From assembly GCF_019970045.1 (NCBI RefSeq), contig NZ_JAHXYI010000001.1:676632-740631 (forward strand): 64,000 nucleotides of DNA, in the 5' to 3' direction. The notes below the pieces were generated by a model that did not search any database, was not told the DNA's origin, and was given only the letters and a program-made list of their open reading frames with translations. Both the position numbers and the translations under genes were made by a program. This DNA comes from Chryseobacterium sp. GVT01B (GTDB taxonomy: Bacteria; Bacteroidota; Bacteroidia; Flavobacteriales; Weeksellaceae). The stretch's first letter is position 1; each line of letters starts with the position of its first letter. Of the stretch, positions 28,420-38,939 are shown one piece after another.

Positions 28420-30162
28420 ATGAATAAAAAAATTACATTTGTCTTACTTGGCTTAATGACTGCTTTTCTTTGTGGTAAAGTCAATGCTCAAAACTATCAA
28501 ATCTTAAATGTTACAAGTGGCTATAATGAAGATCTTGTAGCAAACGGTGCAGGAGTGGCTTCTTCTAGTACCTCGCAAAGTGTGGATGATCCAGCCAACG
28601 GGTATGTGTTTATGTCAACGGATTTTGTTAACGGTTCGGGGGTAAGTCCAGTTTCAGGATTGCCAGTTAATGGTTTGATTAATTCAGCAAATACATCAGG
28701 GTTGTCGTTTCAATTAGGCTCTTATAGCTCTAATAATTCCTTAAGGCTTTTAAATGTAAGTGATTCAGGAACTTTATCATTTAGTTCTAGTCCAAAAGCT
28801 TCTAAATTATATATACTGGCAACTACAGGAAGTGGAAGTTCTACAGCCGATATTCTTGTGACTTTTACAGATGGGACAAGTCAGACATTTACTAATAATA
28901 CTGTGAGTGATTGGTATGGAGGGTCTTCTTTTGCTATCAAAGGAATTGGTAGAGCGAGTAGGGTAAGTGATGTTATTGAAAATAATATCAATGATCCGAG
29001 GTTGTATGAGATTGTCTTGTCAATGAACGCTGTTAATCAGGCTAAGAATATTTCAAGTGTTAAAGTCACTAAAACTTCATCAGGATCAGGAATTTTGTGT
29101 GTTTTTGGCCTTTCTTACCAAGCTGCAAATTCATGTATCGCATCGGATTCTATTACGGCTGCCAATTTAACTCCAAATTCTGCAACGGTTTCTTGGACAG
29201 CTGTTTCGGGAGTTTCATCTTATGAGCTATACAGAAGCACTTCAACGGTTGCTCCTGTTGGTTCTACTGCACCAACGGATACGGGAATTGGTACTACTTC
29301 AAAAAATATTACAGGATTGTCGCCAGCTACATCATATAATGTATGGGTAAGATCAAACTGTGGAGGAGGCAGTGTGAGTGACTGGAGCCCTGTAAAGGCG
29401 AACTTTACGACATCTTGTGCTTTTGTAAATGCTCCATATACAGAAAATTTCGATTCCACCACACCCGGAACTCTACCAATGTGTACCTCGCAGCAAATCA
29501 TAAATGCAGGAGGAGATTGGACTATTGGGGATAGTGCAGGATTATCCGGATTTTCGTCCAATATAGTTTATACTTCAACCAATGATATGACGGATGCAGA
29601 TACCTGGTTTTATACAAATGGTGTTAATCTACAGGCAGGAACTTCCTATACCTTTACGTTTGATTATGCTAATTATGATCCTCAAAATTTTAAAGTTGCA
29701 TATGGTACTTCACCAGTAAATACTTCAATGACTAACATGATTAATGATTATTCTAACGTAGATATAACTACCTATGCAACGGGATCTTTTACAATTACAC
29801 CTGCGACAAGTGGAGTTTATTATTTCGGATTTAATGTATATACAACCGCAGCTATGAGTGGAGGTTTTGGACTTATGATGTTTGATAATATATCATTAAC
29901 TACAAGTTCATTATCTACTTCAGAAAACTTGTTGTTGAAAGGGATGCAGGTTTATCCAAACCCAACAAGTGATTATCTAAATATTAAAGGAGCTAAGAAC
30001 GTTTCAGGAATTAAAGTTTTGGATGTTTCAGGTAGAGTCGTTTTATCTTCAGACAAAGCTGAACAAAGAATTGATGTTTCACAGTTAGTAAGAGGAGCTT
30101 ACATCCTTACTGTCAAAAATACAGACGGAACTTCTTCAACTCATAAGTTTATCAAGAAATAA
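28420..30162 (+). CDS. Type IX secretion substrate with FN3 and choice-of-anchor-J-like domains
   Basis: 580 aa. The signal peptide is 1-23 (ending GKVNAQ). An N-terminal beta-rich domain of unknown type covers about 25-235. A fibronectin-III module covers about 240-330 (SITAANLTPNSATVSW...TSYNVWVRS). An adhesin/MAM-like domain covers about 333-500 (YTENFDSTTPGTLP, SFTITPATSGVYYFGF, LMMFDNISL). The C-terminal sorting domain type A starts near residue 507 with YPNPTSDYL (from Y512) and ends YILTVKNTDGTSSTHKFIKK. It is probably surface-exposed or released after sorting by the type IX machinery, which is not in this window. Possible adhesin; no enzymatic motif seen. Confidence 0.87.
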   Translation: MNKKITFVLLGLMTAFLCGKVNAQNYQILNVTSGYNEDLVANGAGVASSSTSQSVDDPANGYVFMSTDFVNGSGVSPVSGLPVNGLINSANTSGLSFQLGSYSSNNSLRLLNVSDSGTLSFSSSPKASKLYILATTGSGSSTADILVTFTDGTSQTFTNNTVSDWYGGSSFAIKGIGRASRVSDVIENNINDPRLYEIVLSMNAVNQAKNISSVKVTKTSSGSGILCVFGLSYQAANSCIASDSITAANLTPNSATVSWTAVSGVSSYELYRSTSTVAPVGSTAPTDTGIGTTSKNITGLSPATSYNVWVRSNCGGGSVSDWSPVKANFTTSCAFVNAPYTENFDSTTPGTLPMCTSQQIINAGGDWTIGDSAGLSGFSSNIVYTSTNDMTDADTWFYTNGVNLQAGTSYTFTFDYANYDPQNFKVAYGTSPVNTSMTNMINDYSNVDITTYATGSFTITPATSGVYYFGFNVYTTAAMSGGFGLMMFDNISLTTSSLSTSENLLLKGMQVYPNPTSDYLNIKGAKNVSGIKVLDVSGRVVLSSDKAEQRIDVSQLVRGAYILTVKNTDGTSSTHKFIKK

Positions 30163-30185
30163 TTTAACGATTAAAGTCGTAATAA

Positions 30186-30220
30186 AAATAGCTACTCAAA
30201 CGAGTAGCTATTTGTTTTTT
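30186..30220. terminator. Terminator between T9SS substrate and ABC-F gene
   Basis: Perfect 12-bp arms (30186-30197 and 30202-30213) followed by TTTTTTT on the plus strand; convergent genes lie on both sides. Confidence 0.85.
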
Positions 30221-30242
30221 TATGAATTAAAATTCTTAATGA

Positions 30243-31937
<1,695 letters not shown>

Positions 31938-31983
31938 TTAATTGTATGGTATTTTTTATATATTTCATTAACGAAATTTTAAA

Positions 31984-32445
31984 ATGATGAAGATTGAGAA
32001 AACAGTTAGCATATTAAACAGAAGAGCCCGTTTTGAATATGAAATTCTTGAAGAATATGAAGCAGGAATGGTTTTGACGGGTACCGAAATAAAATCTTTA
32101 CGTTCATCCAAAGCATCCATTACAGAATCCTTCTGTCAGTTTATTGATGGGGAATTGTACATCATCAACATGATGATTGATGAGTATAAATTAGGTACTT
32201 TTTACAATCATAAAACAAAAAGGGAACGGAAATTGCTCTTGCACAAAAAAGAATTACAAAAACTTGAAAAAAAGTTAAAGGATGCTGGGAACACCATAAT
32301 ACCTTTAAAATTATATATCACTGACCGAGGTAAAGCAAAGGTGCTGATAGCGCTGGGTAGAGGGAAAAAGCTTTTCGATAAAAGAGAGGCGATAAAAGAT
32401 AGAGAAAATAAACGGAACCTGGACAGAATATTAAAGAAAAGTTAA
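31984..32445 (+). CDS. smpB: SsrA-binding protein
   Basis: 153 aa (a second ATG follows immediately). It binds tmRNA and is essential for trans-translation rescue of stalled ribosomes. Conserved segments are ILNRRARFEYEILEEYEAGMVLTGTEIKSLR, the loop YKLGTFYNHKTKRERKLLLHK (shown by its ends only as a recognisable block near residues 67-90), LKLYITDRGKAKVLIALGRGKK, and the basic C-terminal tail DKREAIKDRENKRNLDRIL. The length is normal. Confidence 0.97.
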   Translation: MMKIEKTVSILNRRARFEYEILEEYEAGMVLTGTEIKSLRSSKASITESFCQFIDGELYIINMMIDEYKLGTFYNHKTKRERKLLLHKKELQKLEKKLKDAGNTIIPLKLYITDRGKAKVLIALGRGKKLFDKREAIKDRENKRNLDRILKKS

Positions 32446-32462
32446 AAATCATTTGAAAAACT

Positions 32463-32493
32463 TTGTATATAAAGAAAAATTATATTTATTTTG
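32463..32493 (+). promoter_or_regulatory. Promoter of ompA
   Basis: TTTG (32462-32465) and TTATTTTG (32486-32493) lie about 20 nt apart, 30 nt before the ATG. The fit is good apart from a one-base shift in the -7 box. Confidence 0.5.
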
Positions 32494-32522
32494 CATTATC
32501 AATTATTTAATCATTTAATTCT

Positions 32523-34034
32523 ATGAAAAATCTAAAATTAGGAATTTCAGCATTGGCGCTTACTGTTGCCTCTACTGTTTTCGCACAGACTACCAACAAT
32601 CCGTGGTTAATCGGAGTTGGTGCTCATGCTGAAAACCACGTAGCAGCAAGAGGTAACTTCAGTAATACGTTCTCTGCTAACAATTTGACGAAGAGTATGT
32701 TCAATGTGAACAACTTCTCTATTACTCCTCCATTATCTAAGTTAACAGTTGCTAGAAATGTTGGTAAAGGTTTAGTAATTGACTGGCAGACTTCTGTTGG
32801 GAACGTTGAAAACAAAAGATTCAACATGGGGAAAGAATTTTTCCTAATGACAGGTCTTGGTTTCCAAGCTCACGCTGCAGGTCTTTTATGGAACGAAGAA
32901 TCTTGGTTTGATCCATATTTAAGAGTTGGTGCTAACTACTTAAGACATGACTATACAGCTCTTACTTTCCCTAGAACATCTGTTGACGCTAACGGTAATC
33001 CAATCGAAGCTGTTGTTAATGGTAAGGATGGTAACGAAAATGGTAAAGCTAACCACTTTACTGTAGCTACAGGTGCTGGTGCTAACTTCTGGGTAACTAA
33101 GAACTTCGGTCTTGGTGTTCAGGGAGATTATGTATCAACTCCAGGTGACAACTCTACAGTTGCTAACTTCTGGCAAGCTTCTGCTTCTATCTTATTCAGA
33201 TTTGGAAACAGAGATAGAGATAAGGATGGTATCCTAGATAAAGATGACCTTTGTCCAGATACTCCAGGTTTACCAGAATTCCAAGGATGTCCTGATACTG
33301 ACGGTGACGGAGTTCCAGATAAAGACGATCAATGTCCAGAAGTGGCAGGTCCAGTTGAAAACAATGGATGCCCTTGGCCAGATACTGACGGTGATGGTGT
33401 AATCGACAAAGATGACGCTTGTCCTACAGTAGCAGGTCCTGCTGAAAACAACGGTTGTCCTTGGCCAGATACAGATGGTGACGGTATCTTAGATAAAGAT
33501 GATGCTTGTCCTACTGTTCCAGGTCTTCCTGAATACAACGGATGTCCTAAGCCAAAAGATGTTATCGCTAAAGAAGCTACAGGTGCTCTTAAAGATATCT
33601 TATTTGATTTCAATAAAGCTACTATCAGACCTGAATCTAGCGGTAAATTAGATCAAGCTGCAACAATCATTAAGCAGTCTAACGACGGTACATTCTTAGT
33701 AACTGGTCACACAGATAAGAAAGGTGCTGATGCTTACAACTTGAAACTTTCTAGACAAAGAGCTGCTTCAGTAGTAGGTGCTCTAGAAGCTAGAGGTGTT
33801 AGCGGTAATCAGTTAAAATCTGTAGGAGTTGGTGAAAGAGACGCTACTGTTTCTGAAAAAGCTTCTGACGCTGAAAGAATGGTTGACAGAAAAGTAGTTG
33901 TTGAGGCTATCAACGGTGCTGCTTGGGATGCACTTAAGAAATCTGATCTAGAAGTTGTAGAGAAGAAGACTGTAGTGAAAAAAGCTAAAAAAGCTCCAGC
34001 TAAGAAAAAAGCTGCTGCTAAAAAGAAAAAATAA
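32523..34034 (+). CDS. OmpA-family outer-membrane protein with TSP3 repeats
   Basis: 503 aa. The signal peptide ends ASTVFAQT. The N-terminal beta-barrel covers about 25-235. Four calcium-binding thrombospondin type 3 repeats of the form DTDGDGxxDKDDxCP lie at about 236-340. The peptidoglycan-binding OmpA domain covers about 355-470 (ILFDFNKATIRPES, VTGHTDKKGADAYN, LSRQRAASVV). The extreme C-terminus is a Lys/Ala/Pro-rich tail of about 25 residues (from VVEKKTVVKK). The codon choice is strikingly biased, as in highly expressed genes. It links the outer membrane to peptidoglycan and ends at a very strong terminator. Confidence 0.95.
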   Translation: MKNLKLGISALALTVASTVFAQTTNNPWLIGVGAHAENHVAARGNFSNTFSANNLTKSMFNVNNFSITPPLSKLTVARNVGKGLVIDWQTSVGNVENKRFNMGKEFFLMTGLGFQAHAAGLLWNEESWFDPYLRVGANYLRHDYTALTFPRTSVDANGNPIEAVVNGKDGNENGKANHFTVATGAGANFWVTKNFGLGVQGDYVSTPGDNSTVANFWQASASILFRFGNRDRDKDGILDKDDLCPDTPGLPEFQGCPDTDGDGVPDKDDQCPEVAGPVENNGCPWPDTDGDGVIDKDDACPTVAGPAENNGCPWPDTDGDGILDKDDACPTVPGLPEYNGCPKPKDVIAKEATGALKDILFDFNKATIRPESSGKLDQAATIIKQSNDGTFLVTGHTDKKGADAYNLKLSRQRAASVVGALEARGVSGNQLKSVGVGERDATVSEKASDAERMVDRKVVVEAINGAAWDALKKSDLEVVEKKTVVKKAKKAPAKKKAAAKKKK

Positions 34035-34053
34035 TTAATTTTTCTAAATAATG

Positions 34054-34087
34054 AATACCTCCAATTTAATTGGAGGTATTTTTTTTT
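34054..34087 (+). terminator. Terminator after ompA
   Basis: Perfect 13-bp arms (34054-34066 and 34068-34080) followed by an uninterrupted T-run. Confidence 0.88.
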
Positions 34088-34101
34088 TGTTGACTTTTGA
34101 G

Positions 34102-34109
34102 TAATTTTG
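34102..34109 (+). promoter_or_regulatory. -7 box for yebC
   Basis: TAATTTTG directly downstream of the ompA terminator T-run, 20 nt before the yebC ATG. Confidence 0.5.
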
Positions 34110-34129
34110 TTGGAAATTTAAAAATTAAA

Positions 34130-34870
34130 ATGGGAAGAGCATTTGAATATAGAAAAGCTTCTAAAATGGCCAGATGGGATAAAATGGCCAAAACATTCTC
34201 CAAAATAGGTAAAGACATTGCATTAGCTGTAAAGGCTGGTGGAACAGATCCGGAAGCAAACCCGGCCCTGAGAAGATGTATCCAGAATGCGAAGGGAGCA
34301 AACATGCCTAAGGACAACGTAGAACGAGCAATTAAGAAAGCGAGCGGTGCTGATGCAGAAAACTATGAAGAAATCACGTATGAGGGCTACGGGCAAGGTG
34401 GTGTTGCTTTTTTTGTAGAATGTACTACAAACAATACAACAAGAACTGTAGCAAACGTGAGAGCTGTTTTTAACAAGTTTGACGGTAACCTTGGGAAAAA
34501 TGGTGAATTGGCATTCATCTTTGATAGAAAAGGAATTTTCACAATCGATTTGGCTCAGATCAAAATGGATTGGGATGATTTTGAAATGGAAATGATTGAT
34601 GGAGGTGCAGAAGATGTAGAAAAGGACGAGGAAGAGGTGATGATTACAACTGCTTTTGAAGATTTCGGTTCTTTATCTCACAAATTAGATGAACTTGGAA
34701 TTGAGGCAAAGAGCGCAGAACTTCAAAGAATTCCAAACAATACAAAAGAAGTAAATGCAGAACAGTTCAAAGCTAACATGAAAATGCTTGAGCGTTTCGA
34801 AGAGGACGATGATGTTCAAAACGTTTACCACAATATGGAAATTACAGAAGAGTTGATGGACTCTTTATAA
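34130..34870 (+). CDS. yebC: YebC/PmpR-family protein
   Basis: 246 aa from the ATG at 34130 (MGRAFEYRKASK). An in-frame TTG at 34097 would add 11 residues that overlap the promoter and was rejected. It has the TACO1/YebC fold: an N-terminal MARWDKMAKTFSKIGKDI segment, NPALRRCIQNAKGANMPKDNVERAI, and YEGYGQGGVAFFVEC. Members were named as transcription regulators and, more recently, linked to translation of proline-rich stretches. Position between ompA and lpxH-like genes gives no further clue. Confidence 0.94.
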   Translation: MGRAFEYRKASKMARWDKMAKTFSKIGKDIALAVKAGGTDPEANPALRRCIQNAKGANMPKDNVERAIKKASGADAENYEEITYEGYGQGGVAFFVECTTNNTTRTVANVRAVFNKFDGNLGKNGELAFIFDRKGIFTIDLAQIKMDWDDFEMEMIDGGAEDVEKDEEEVMITTAFEDFGSLSHKLDELGIEAKSAELQRIPNNTKEVNAEQFKANMKMLERFEEDDDVQNVYHNMEITEELMDSL

Positions 34871-34927
34871 AAAATAATATAGCATTCATATACAGTTAAC
34901 TTTCAATTAGTTTCTTTGTACAAAACT

Positions 34928-35752
34928 ATGAAAAGAAACGTTGAATTAGTTGTTATATCGGATGTTCATTTGGGAACTTATGGATGTAAGGCTAAAGAAT
35001 TGTTGAGATATCTCAATTCTATCCAGCCTAAAACTTTAGTTTTGAACGGTGATATTATTGATATCTGGCAGTTTAAAAAGTCTTACTTCCCTAAACCTCA
35101 TTTGAAAGTAATCAGAAAGATTCTTTCATTGGCGACCAAGAACACAGACGTCTATTACATCACGGGCAATCATGATGAAATGTTTCGTAAGTTCACAGAT
35201 TTTGAACTTGGAAAACTTAAAGTCTGTAATAAAATCTGCCTGAATATTGATCAGAAAAAAACCTGGATATTTCACGGTGATGTTTTCGATGCATCCGTCC
35301 AGCATTCAAAATGGATCGCCAAACTTGGCGGAAAAGGCTATGATCTCCTTATTATTATCAATAATGTTGTAAATTGGTTCTTAGAAAAAATGGGTAAAGA
35401 AAAATATTCATTTTCCAAAAAGATCAAAAACAATGTGAAAAAAGCGGTAAAATATATCGGAGATTTTGAACTTACAGCTTCAGAGCTGGCTATTGACAAT
35501 AATTATGACTATGTAGTTTGCGGACATATCCACCAGCCACAGATCCGTGAGGTTGTTAATAAAAAAGGATCTTGTACTTATTTGAATTCAGGAGACTGGA
35601 TTGAAAATCTCTCTGCCTTAGAATACAACAATAAAGAATGGACAATTTTTTATTATGATGAACATAAACATTTGCTGAAAGATGATGAAGTGGAAGAAAT
35701 TCAGGAAATGGATAATTCTGCGCTTTTAAAAATCGTAACCAATTTTTCCTAA
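34928..35752 (+). CDS. UDP-2,3-diacylglucosamine diphosphatase-like metallophosphoesterase
   Basis: 274 aa from the ATG at 34928; an upstream in-frame TTG was not preferred. Calcineurin-like metal ligands are visible in order: SDVHLG (11-16), LNGDIIDIW, TGNHDEMF, FHGDVFD and CGHIHQPQ. This is the LpxH/LpxI-substitute type common in Bacteroidota that cleaves UDP-2,3-diacylglucosamine in lipid A synthesis; the exact substrate is inferred. Its stop codon abuts the start codon of the glycosyltransferase, so the two are translated as one unit. Confidence 0.85.
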   Translation: MKRNVELVVISDVHLGTYGCKAKELLRYLNSIQPKTLVLNGDIIDIWQFKKSYFPKPHLKVIRKILSLATKNTDVYYITGNHDEMFRKFTDFELGKLKVCNKICLNIDQKKTWIFHGDVFDASVQHSKWIAKLGGKGYDLLIIINNVVNWFLEKMGKEKYSFSKKIKNNVKKAVKYIGDFELTASELAIDNNYDYVVCGHIHQPQIREVVNKKGSCTYLNSGDWIENLSALEYNNKEWTIFYYDEHKHLLKDDEVEEIQEMDNSALLKIVTNFS

Positions 35753-36724
35753 ATGAAGATTTTGTATGCATTCCAGGGTACTGGAAACGGTCATGTTGCC
35801 AGAGCACAGGAAATTATTCCTCTTCTCAAAAAATATGCATCCGTTGATACATTGATCAGCGGACATCAATCGCAATTAAAGGCTGATTTTGACATCAATT
35901 TCCAATATAAGGGTATTTCCCTTCTTTATAATAAAACAGGCGGTTTATCCTATCGGAAAATGTTTACAGAGAATAAGTTCATTGAAGCAGCCAAAACAAT
36001 CAGAGAGCTGGAATTGTCACAATATGATTTAATCATTAACGATTATGAGCCTTTGACAGGCTGGGCTTCCAAACTGAAGAACCTTCCCATGATAGAGCTT
36101 AGCCATCAGGCTTCCATGAGTTTTCCGGAAACGCCCAAACCAAAGAAAAAGGACTTTCTGGGAGAAATGATTTTAAAATATTATGTTCCCAGTGAAAGGA
36201 AAATAGGGTTTCATTTTGAAAACTATCATCCACAAATCAAAAAACCTGTGATCAGAAGAAAAATCAGAAATCTTAACCCTTGTAAACAGGGATATTATCT
36301 TGTCTATCTTCCCAGCTTTGCGGATGAAAATATTATCAAGGTTTTAAGAAAAATTCCTGTGGAATGGAAAGTGTTTTCAAAATACAGCAAAGTACAGGTC
36401 AAAGTAAAAAATGTAGAAGTATTTCCTATTGATGAAATACAATACCTGAAATACTTTGAAGGCTGTGACGGAATTTTGTGCAACGCTGGTTTTGAAAGTC
36501 CGGCAGAAGCATTATTTATGGACAAAAAACTATTCGTAATTCCTATCCACAATCAGTATGAACAGGAATGTAATGCATGTGCCCTTGATAAAATGGGAAT
36601 CCCCAATTCGAAGGTTTTAAATCTTCAGGAAATTATGGAATGGGTTGCTTCTGATCATCATCTTAAAGTAGATTATCCGGATGATATTGAAGATATCCTG
36701 GTAAACGAGGTTTTAATTCTTTAA
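35753..36724 (+). CDS. Glycosyltransferase-family protein (GT1/MurG-like fold)
   Basis: 323 aa. N-terminal Rossmann-like start ILYAFQGTGNGHVARA (about 3-18), with the Gly-rich donor/acceptor loop. The C-terminal half has the UDP-binding signature CDGILCNAGFESPAEALFM (about 240-258) and the following VIPIHNQYEQECNA segment. This is the pattern of the Glyco_trans_1_3 group of predicted glycosyltransferases. It directly follows the lpxH-like gene (0 bp gap), which suggests a role in envelope glycolipid assembly. The final 12 bp overlap the convergent GNAT gene. Confidence 0.82.
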   Translation: MKILYAFQGTGNGHVARAQEIIPLLKKYASVDTLISGHQSQLKADFDINFQYKGISLLYNKTGGLSYRKMFTENKFIEAAKTIRELELSQYDLIINDYEPLTGWASKLKNLPMIELSHQASMSFPETPKPKKKDFLGEMILKYYVPSERKIGFHFENYHPQIKKPVIRRKIRNLNPCKQGYYLVYLPSFADENIIKVLRKIPVEWKVFSKYSKVQVKVKNVEVFPIDEIQYLKYFEGCDGILCNAGFESPAEALFMDKKLFVIPIHNQYEQECNACALDKMGIPNSKVLNLQEIMEWVASDHHLKVDYPDDIEDILVNEVLIL

Positions 36725-37003
36725 AAAAATATCGTCCACATCACTCATTCTCATCATCACAGATCTTGCATAGGAACAGTGCGGATATACTTTCCAATTG
36801 TTTTCTCTGGCAAATTTGATGGCTTCTTCTACCAGGAATTTTCCCATTCCTCTCCCTTCAAATTCAGGATGTACCAGAACAAATGAAATGATCAGTTTAT
36901 GGTCTTCAGGGAAAATGGTATAGGTAAGTCTGCCTACTTCTTTTATTTCGTTGTTTAGGGTAAGGACCCCGCCGTTTCCGGATTTATTGTTTTCAAATTT
37001 CAT
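36713..37003 (-). CDS. Small GNAT-type acetyltransferase (YidJ/Gcn5-CG-like)
   Basis: 96 aa from the ATG at 37003 (MKFENNKSGNGG). An open extension to 37144 only translates a heptanucleotide repeat and was rejected. Core motifs are LTYTIFPEDHKLIISFVLVHPEFEGRGMG (central strand and the acetyl-CoA pyrophosphate loop, about 28-56) and a C-terminal VYPHCSYARSVM. This matches the short YjdJ/YidJ family of N-acetyltransferase-like proteins. The substrate is unknown. The stop overlaps the convergent glycosyltransferase gene. Confidence 0.85.
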   Translation of the reverse strand: MKFENNKSGNGGVLTLNNEIKEVGRLTYTIFPEDHKLIISFVLVHPEFEGRGMGKFLVEEAIKFARENNWKVYPHCSYARSVMMRMSDVDDIFLKN

Positions 37004-37053
37004 GATTCTGAACTTTAGGTTTAAACATACAAAAATTGCACCGACCTTTGCAT

Positions 37054-37102
37054 AAGCAACAAGCAACAAGCAACAAGCAACAAGCAACAAGCAACAAGCA
37101 AT
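37054..37102. repeat. Heptanucleotide tandem repeat (AAGCAAC)n
   Basis: Six exact copies of AAGCAAC at 37054-37095 and one variant (AAGCAAT, 37096-37102). It lies 51 bp upstream of the GNAT start, in the GNAT promoter region, and 75 bp from the end of the RDD gene. A 7-bp unit in tandem is prone to slipped-strand copy change. Confidence 0.9.
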
Positions 37103-37177
37103 AAGCTTCGCTATGAATTTTTCAACATTTTTTAAATTGACCATTCACTTGCGAAGCAAAATTCACAATTGACTCTC

Positions 37178-37927
37178 TTAATTATCTTTTCCCGTGTAAT
37201 AGTTGTAATCTTTAATAATCACATTGATAAACTGTCTTTCTGTCATTTTAGTAGCATCAATTTCCAGTTTCAGAATGCTTTTAATTTTCTCAGAAAGCTT
37301 ACTGATGATCTGGCGGTCGTCTACTTTCAGTGCTTTGGTGTAATTATCTTTGATGATTCTCATGTCATTATCACTCAAAGCAATGACTTGCGGAAAAGAA
37401 GGGATGTAATTTTCGTGGATATTCTCCAGAATTGTATGCGAAATATTGATGTTGTTTTTCAAGGAAATGACAGCGGTTCCGGAAGCAATATCACCTAGAC
37501 GCTGGTTGTTTTTAGAGACAATCATAGAGATCAGTCCTATAACTCCGGCAAATGATACATCAACAATCCTGAAAACCCAACGGATCATATAATCTGCGAA
37601 ACTTGCCTGATAACCGTCAATCTTTACCACTTTGATTTTCATTAGCTTTTTACCGGGTGTCTGGCCTTCCATTAAGCTTTCCAATACAAGCGGATAGATG
37701 TAAATAGGAAAAGTAAGGATAAGATATACCGCTCTTATTGACCATTCATCAAGGCCGTCTAATAAATATCCCAGGTCAAGAATATTGAAGAATAAATACA
37801 GGATGATCACCACATAAGCGATCCTGATCAGAAGATCAATTATGAAGGCAAGCATCCTTTCTCCTACGCCTGCAATATTAAAATTAATATTTACATTTTG
37901 TGAGGTATTTATCGCAATTTGAGACAT
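37178..37927 (-). CDS. RDD-family membrane protein
   Basis: 249 aa. The N-terminal soluble segment ends in GVGERMLAFIIDLLIRIAYVV, which contains the RDD-type R...D signature. Two further hydrophobic helices follow, with EGQTPGKKLMKIKVV between them and FADYMIRWVFRIVD later. A soluble C-terminal region of about 85 residues follows. RDD proteins are thought to be transporters or membrane-stress proteins. It is divergent from the SpoIIM operon with only 28 bp between start codons, and similar RDD genes accompany this operon in other Bacteroidota. Confidence 0.88.
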   Translation of the reverse strand: MSQIAINTSQNVNINFNIAGVGERMLAFIIDLLIRIAYVVIILYLFFNILDLGYLLDGLDEWSIRAVYLILTFPIYIYPLVLESLMEGQTPGKKLMKIKVVKIDGYQASFADYMIRWVFRIVDVSFAGVIGLISMIVSKNNQRLGDIASGTAVISLKNNINISHTILENIHENYIPSFPQVIALSDNDMRIIKDNYTKALKVDDRQIISKLSEKIKSILKLEIDATKMTERQFINVIIKDYNYYTGKDN

Positions 37928-37955
37928 ATTTTTTATTATTTTAGCCTTAACAATT

Positions 37956-38939
37956 ATGAGAGAAGTTTATTTCATTAAACAAAATAAAGAAAAATGGTTG
38001 GGAATAGAACAGGTTATTCAAGGGAAAATTAAAAAAAATCCTGATGACCTGTCTTCGTTATATATAAATCTGATCAATGATCTTTCTTTTGCCCAGACTT
38101 ATTATCCGAAAAGTAACACCACAGTTTATCTGAACCATTTGTCTGCCCAGATTTTTCAGAAGATCTATAAAACAAAAAGGGTAGAGGAAAACAGGCTGGT
38201 TTATTTTTTCAAAACTGAAGTTCCATTGCTGATGTATCAGTACAGAAGGTATCTGATGTATGCGTTTCTCTTTTTTATTTTGTTTACCTCAATAGGAGTG
38301 CTTTCTGCCATTTATGATAAAGACTTTGTCAATATCATTCTGGGGGAAGGTTATGTGAATGAAACCATTGAAAATATTAAACATAATAATGCAGTAGGAG
38401 TTTACCAGAGTGGCAGCACATGGGGAAGTACTATCGGGATTATTTTTAATAATATCCAGGTGGGAGCAAAACTGTATATTTATGGAATTGCCGGAGGAGT
38501 GGGAACTTTGTTTGCTTTGCTTTCCAATAGTGTGATGCTGGGTGCTTTCCAATATTTTTTCTATGATTATGGGGCTTTGAAAGACAGTGCAAGAGGGATA
38601 TGGCTTCACGGAGTTTTTGAGATCTTTGCCATGGTGGTGGAAGCGATGTGTGGATTGATTCTTGGGGCATCTATTTTATTTCCGAGAACGTTTTCAAGAT
38701 TTAATTCTTTTAAAAAAGGATTTAAAGATTCGTTTAAAATATTCTTAAGTACTGTTCCTTTCACTATTTGTGCAGGGATTATAGAAGGGTATGTCACCAG
38801 ACATGCATTGAAGATGCCTTTAATTTTGAACCTAATCATTATTTTTGGCTCACTGGCAATTATCGGATTCTACTATTTTGTGTATCCGTCTATTGTTTAC
38901 AAAAAAACTAATAAACACATCCATGATACAATTTTATAA
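37956..38939 (+). CDS. Stage II sporulation protein M (SpoIIM)-like membrane protein
   Basis: 327 aa. The N-terminal cytoplasmic domain covers about 1-95 (MREVYFIKQNKEKWLG). About six transmembrane segments follow with the SpoIIM pattern NNIQVGAKLYIYGIAGGVGTLFALL, GIWLHGVFEIFAMVVEAMCGL and the terminal VYPSIVYKK. In non-sporulating bacteria such proteins have an unknown envelope function. It is the first gene of a coupled operon; its end overlaps the next gene by 17 bp. Confidence 0.88.
   Translation: MREVYFIKQNKEKWLGIEQVIQGKIKKNPDDLSSLYINLINDLSFAQTYYPKSNTTVYLNHLSAQIFQKIYKTKRVEENRLVYFFKTEVPLLMYQYRRYLMYAFLFFILFTSIGVLSAIYDKDFVNIILGEGYVNETIENIKHNNAVGVYQSGSTWGSTIGIIFNNIQVGAKLYIYGIAGGVGTLFALLSNSVMLGAFQYFFYDYGALKDSARGIWLHGVFEIFAMVVEAMCGLILGASILFPRTFSRFNSFKKGFKDSFKIFLSTVPFTICAGIIEGYVTRHALKMPLILNLIIIFGSLAIIGFYYFVYPSIVYKKTNKHIHDTIL

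Noticed and set aside
33329..33613. 94-codon antisense frame in ompA
   Set aside because: It is an artefact of the repeated TSP3 coding sequence read on the other strand.
37054..37102. CRISPR array
   Set aside because: The units are 7 bp with no spacers, so this is a simple tandem repeat.
37004..37144. N-terminal extension of the GNAT gene
   Set aside because: It translates the heptanucleotide repeat into a low-complexity Cys/Leu/Val stretch; the GNAT homology begins at the ATG at 37003.
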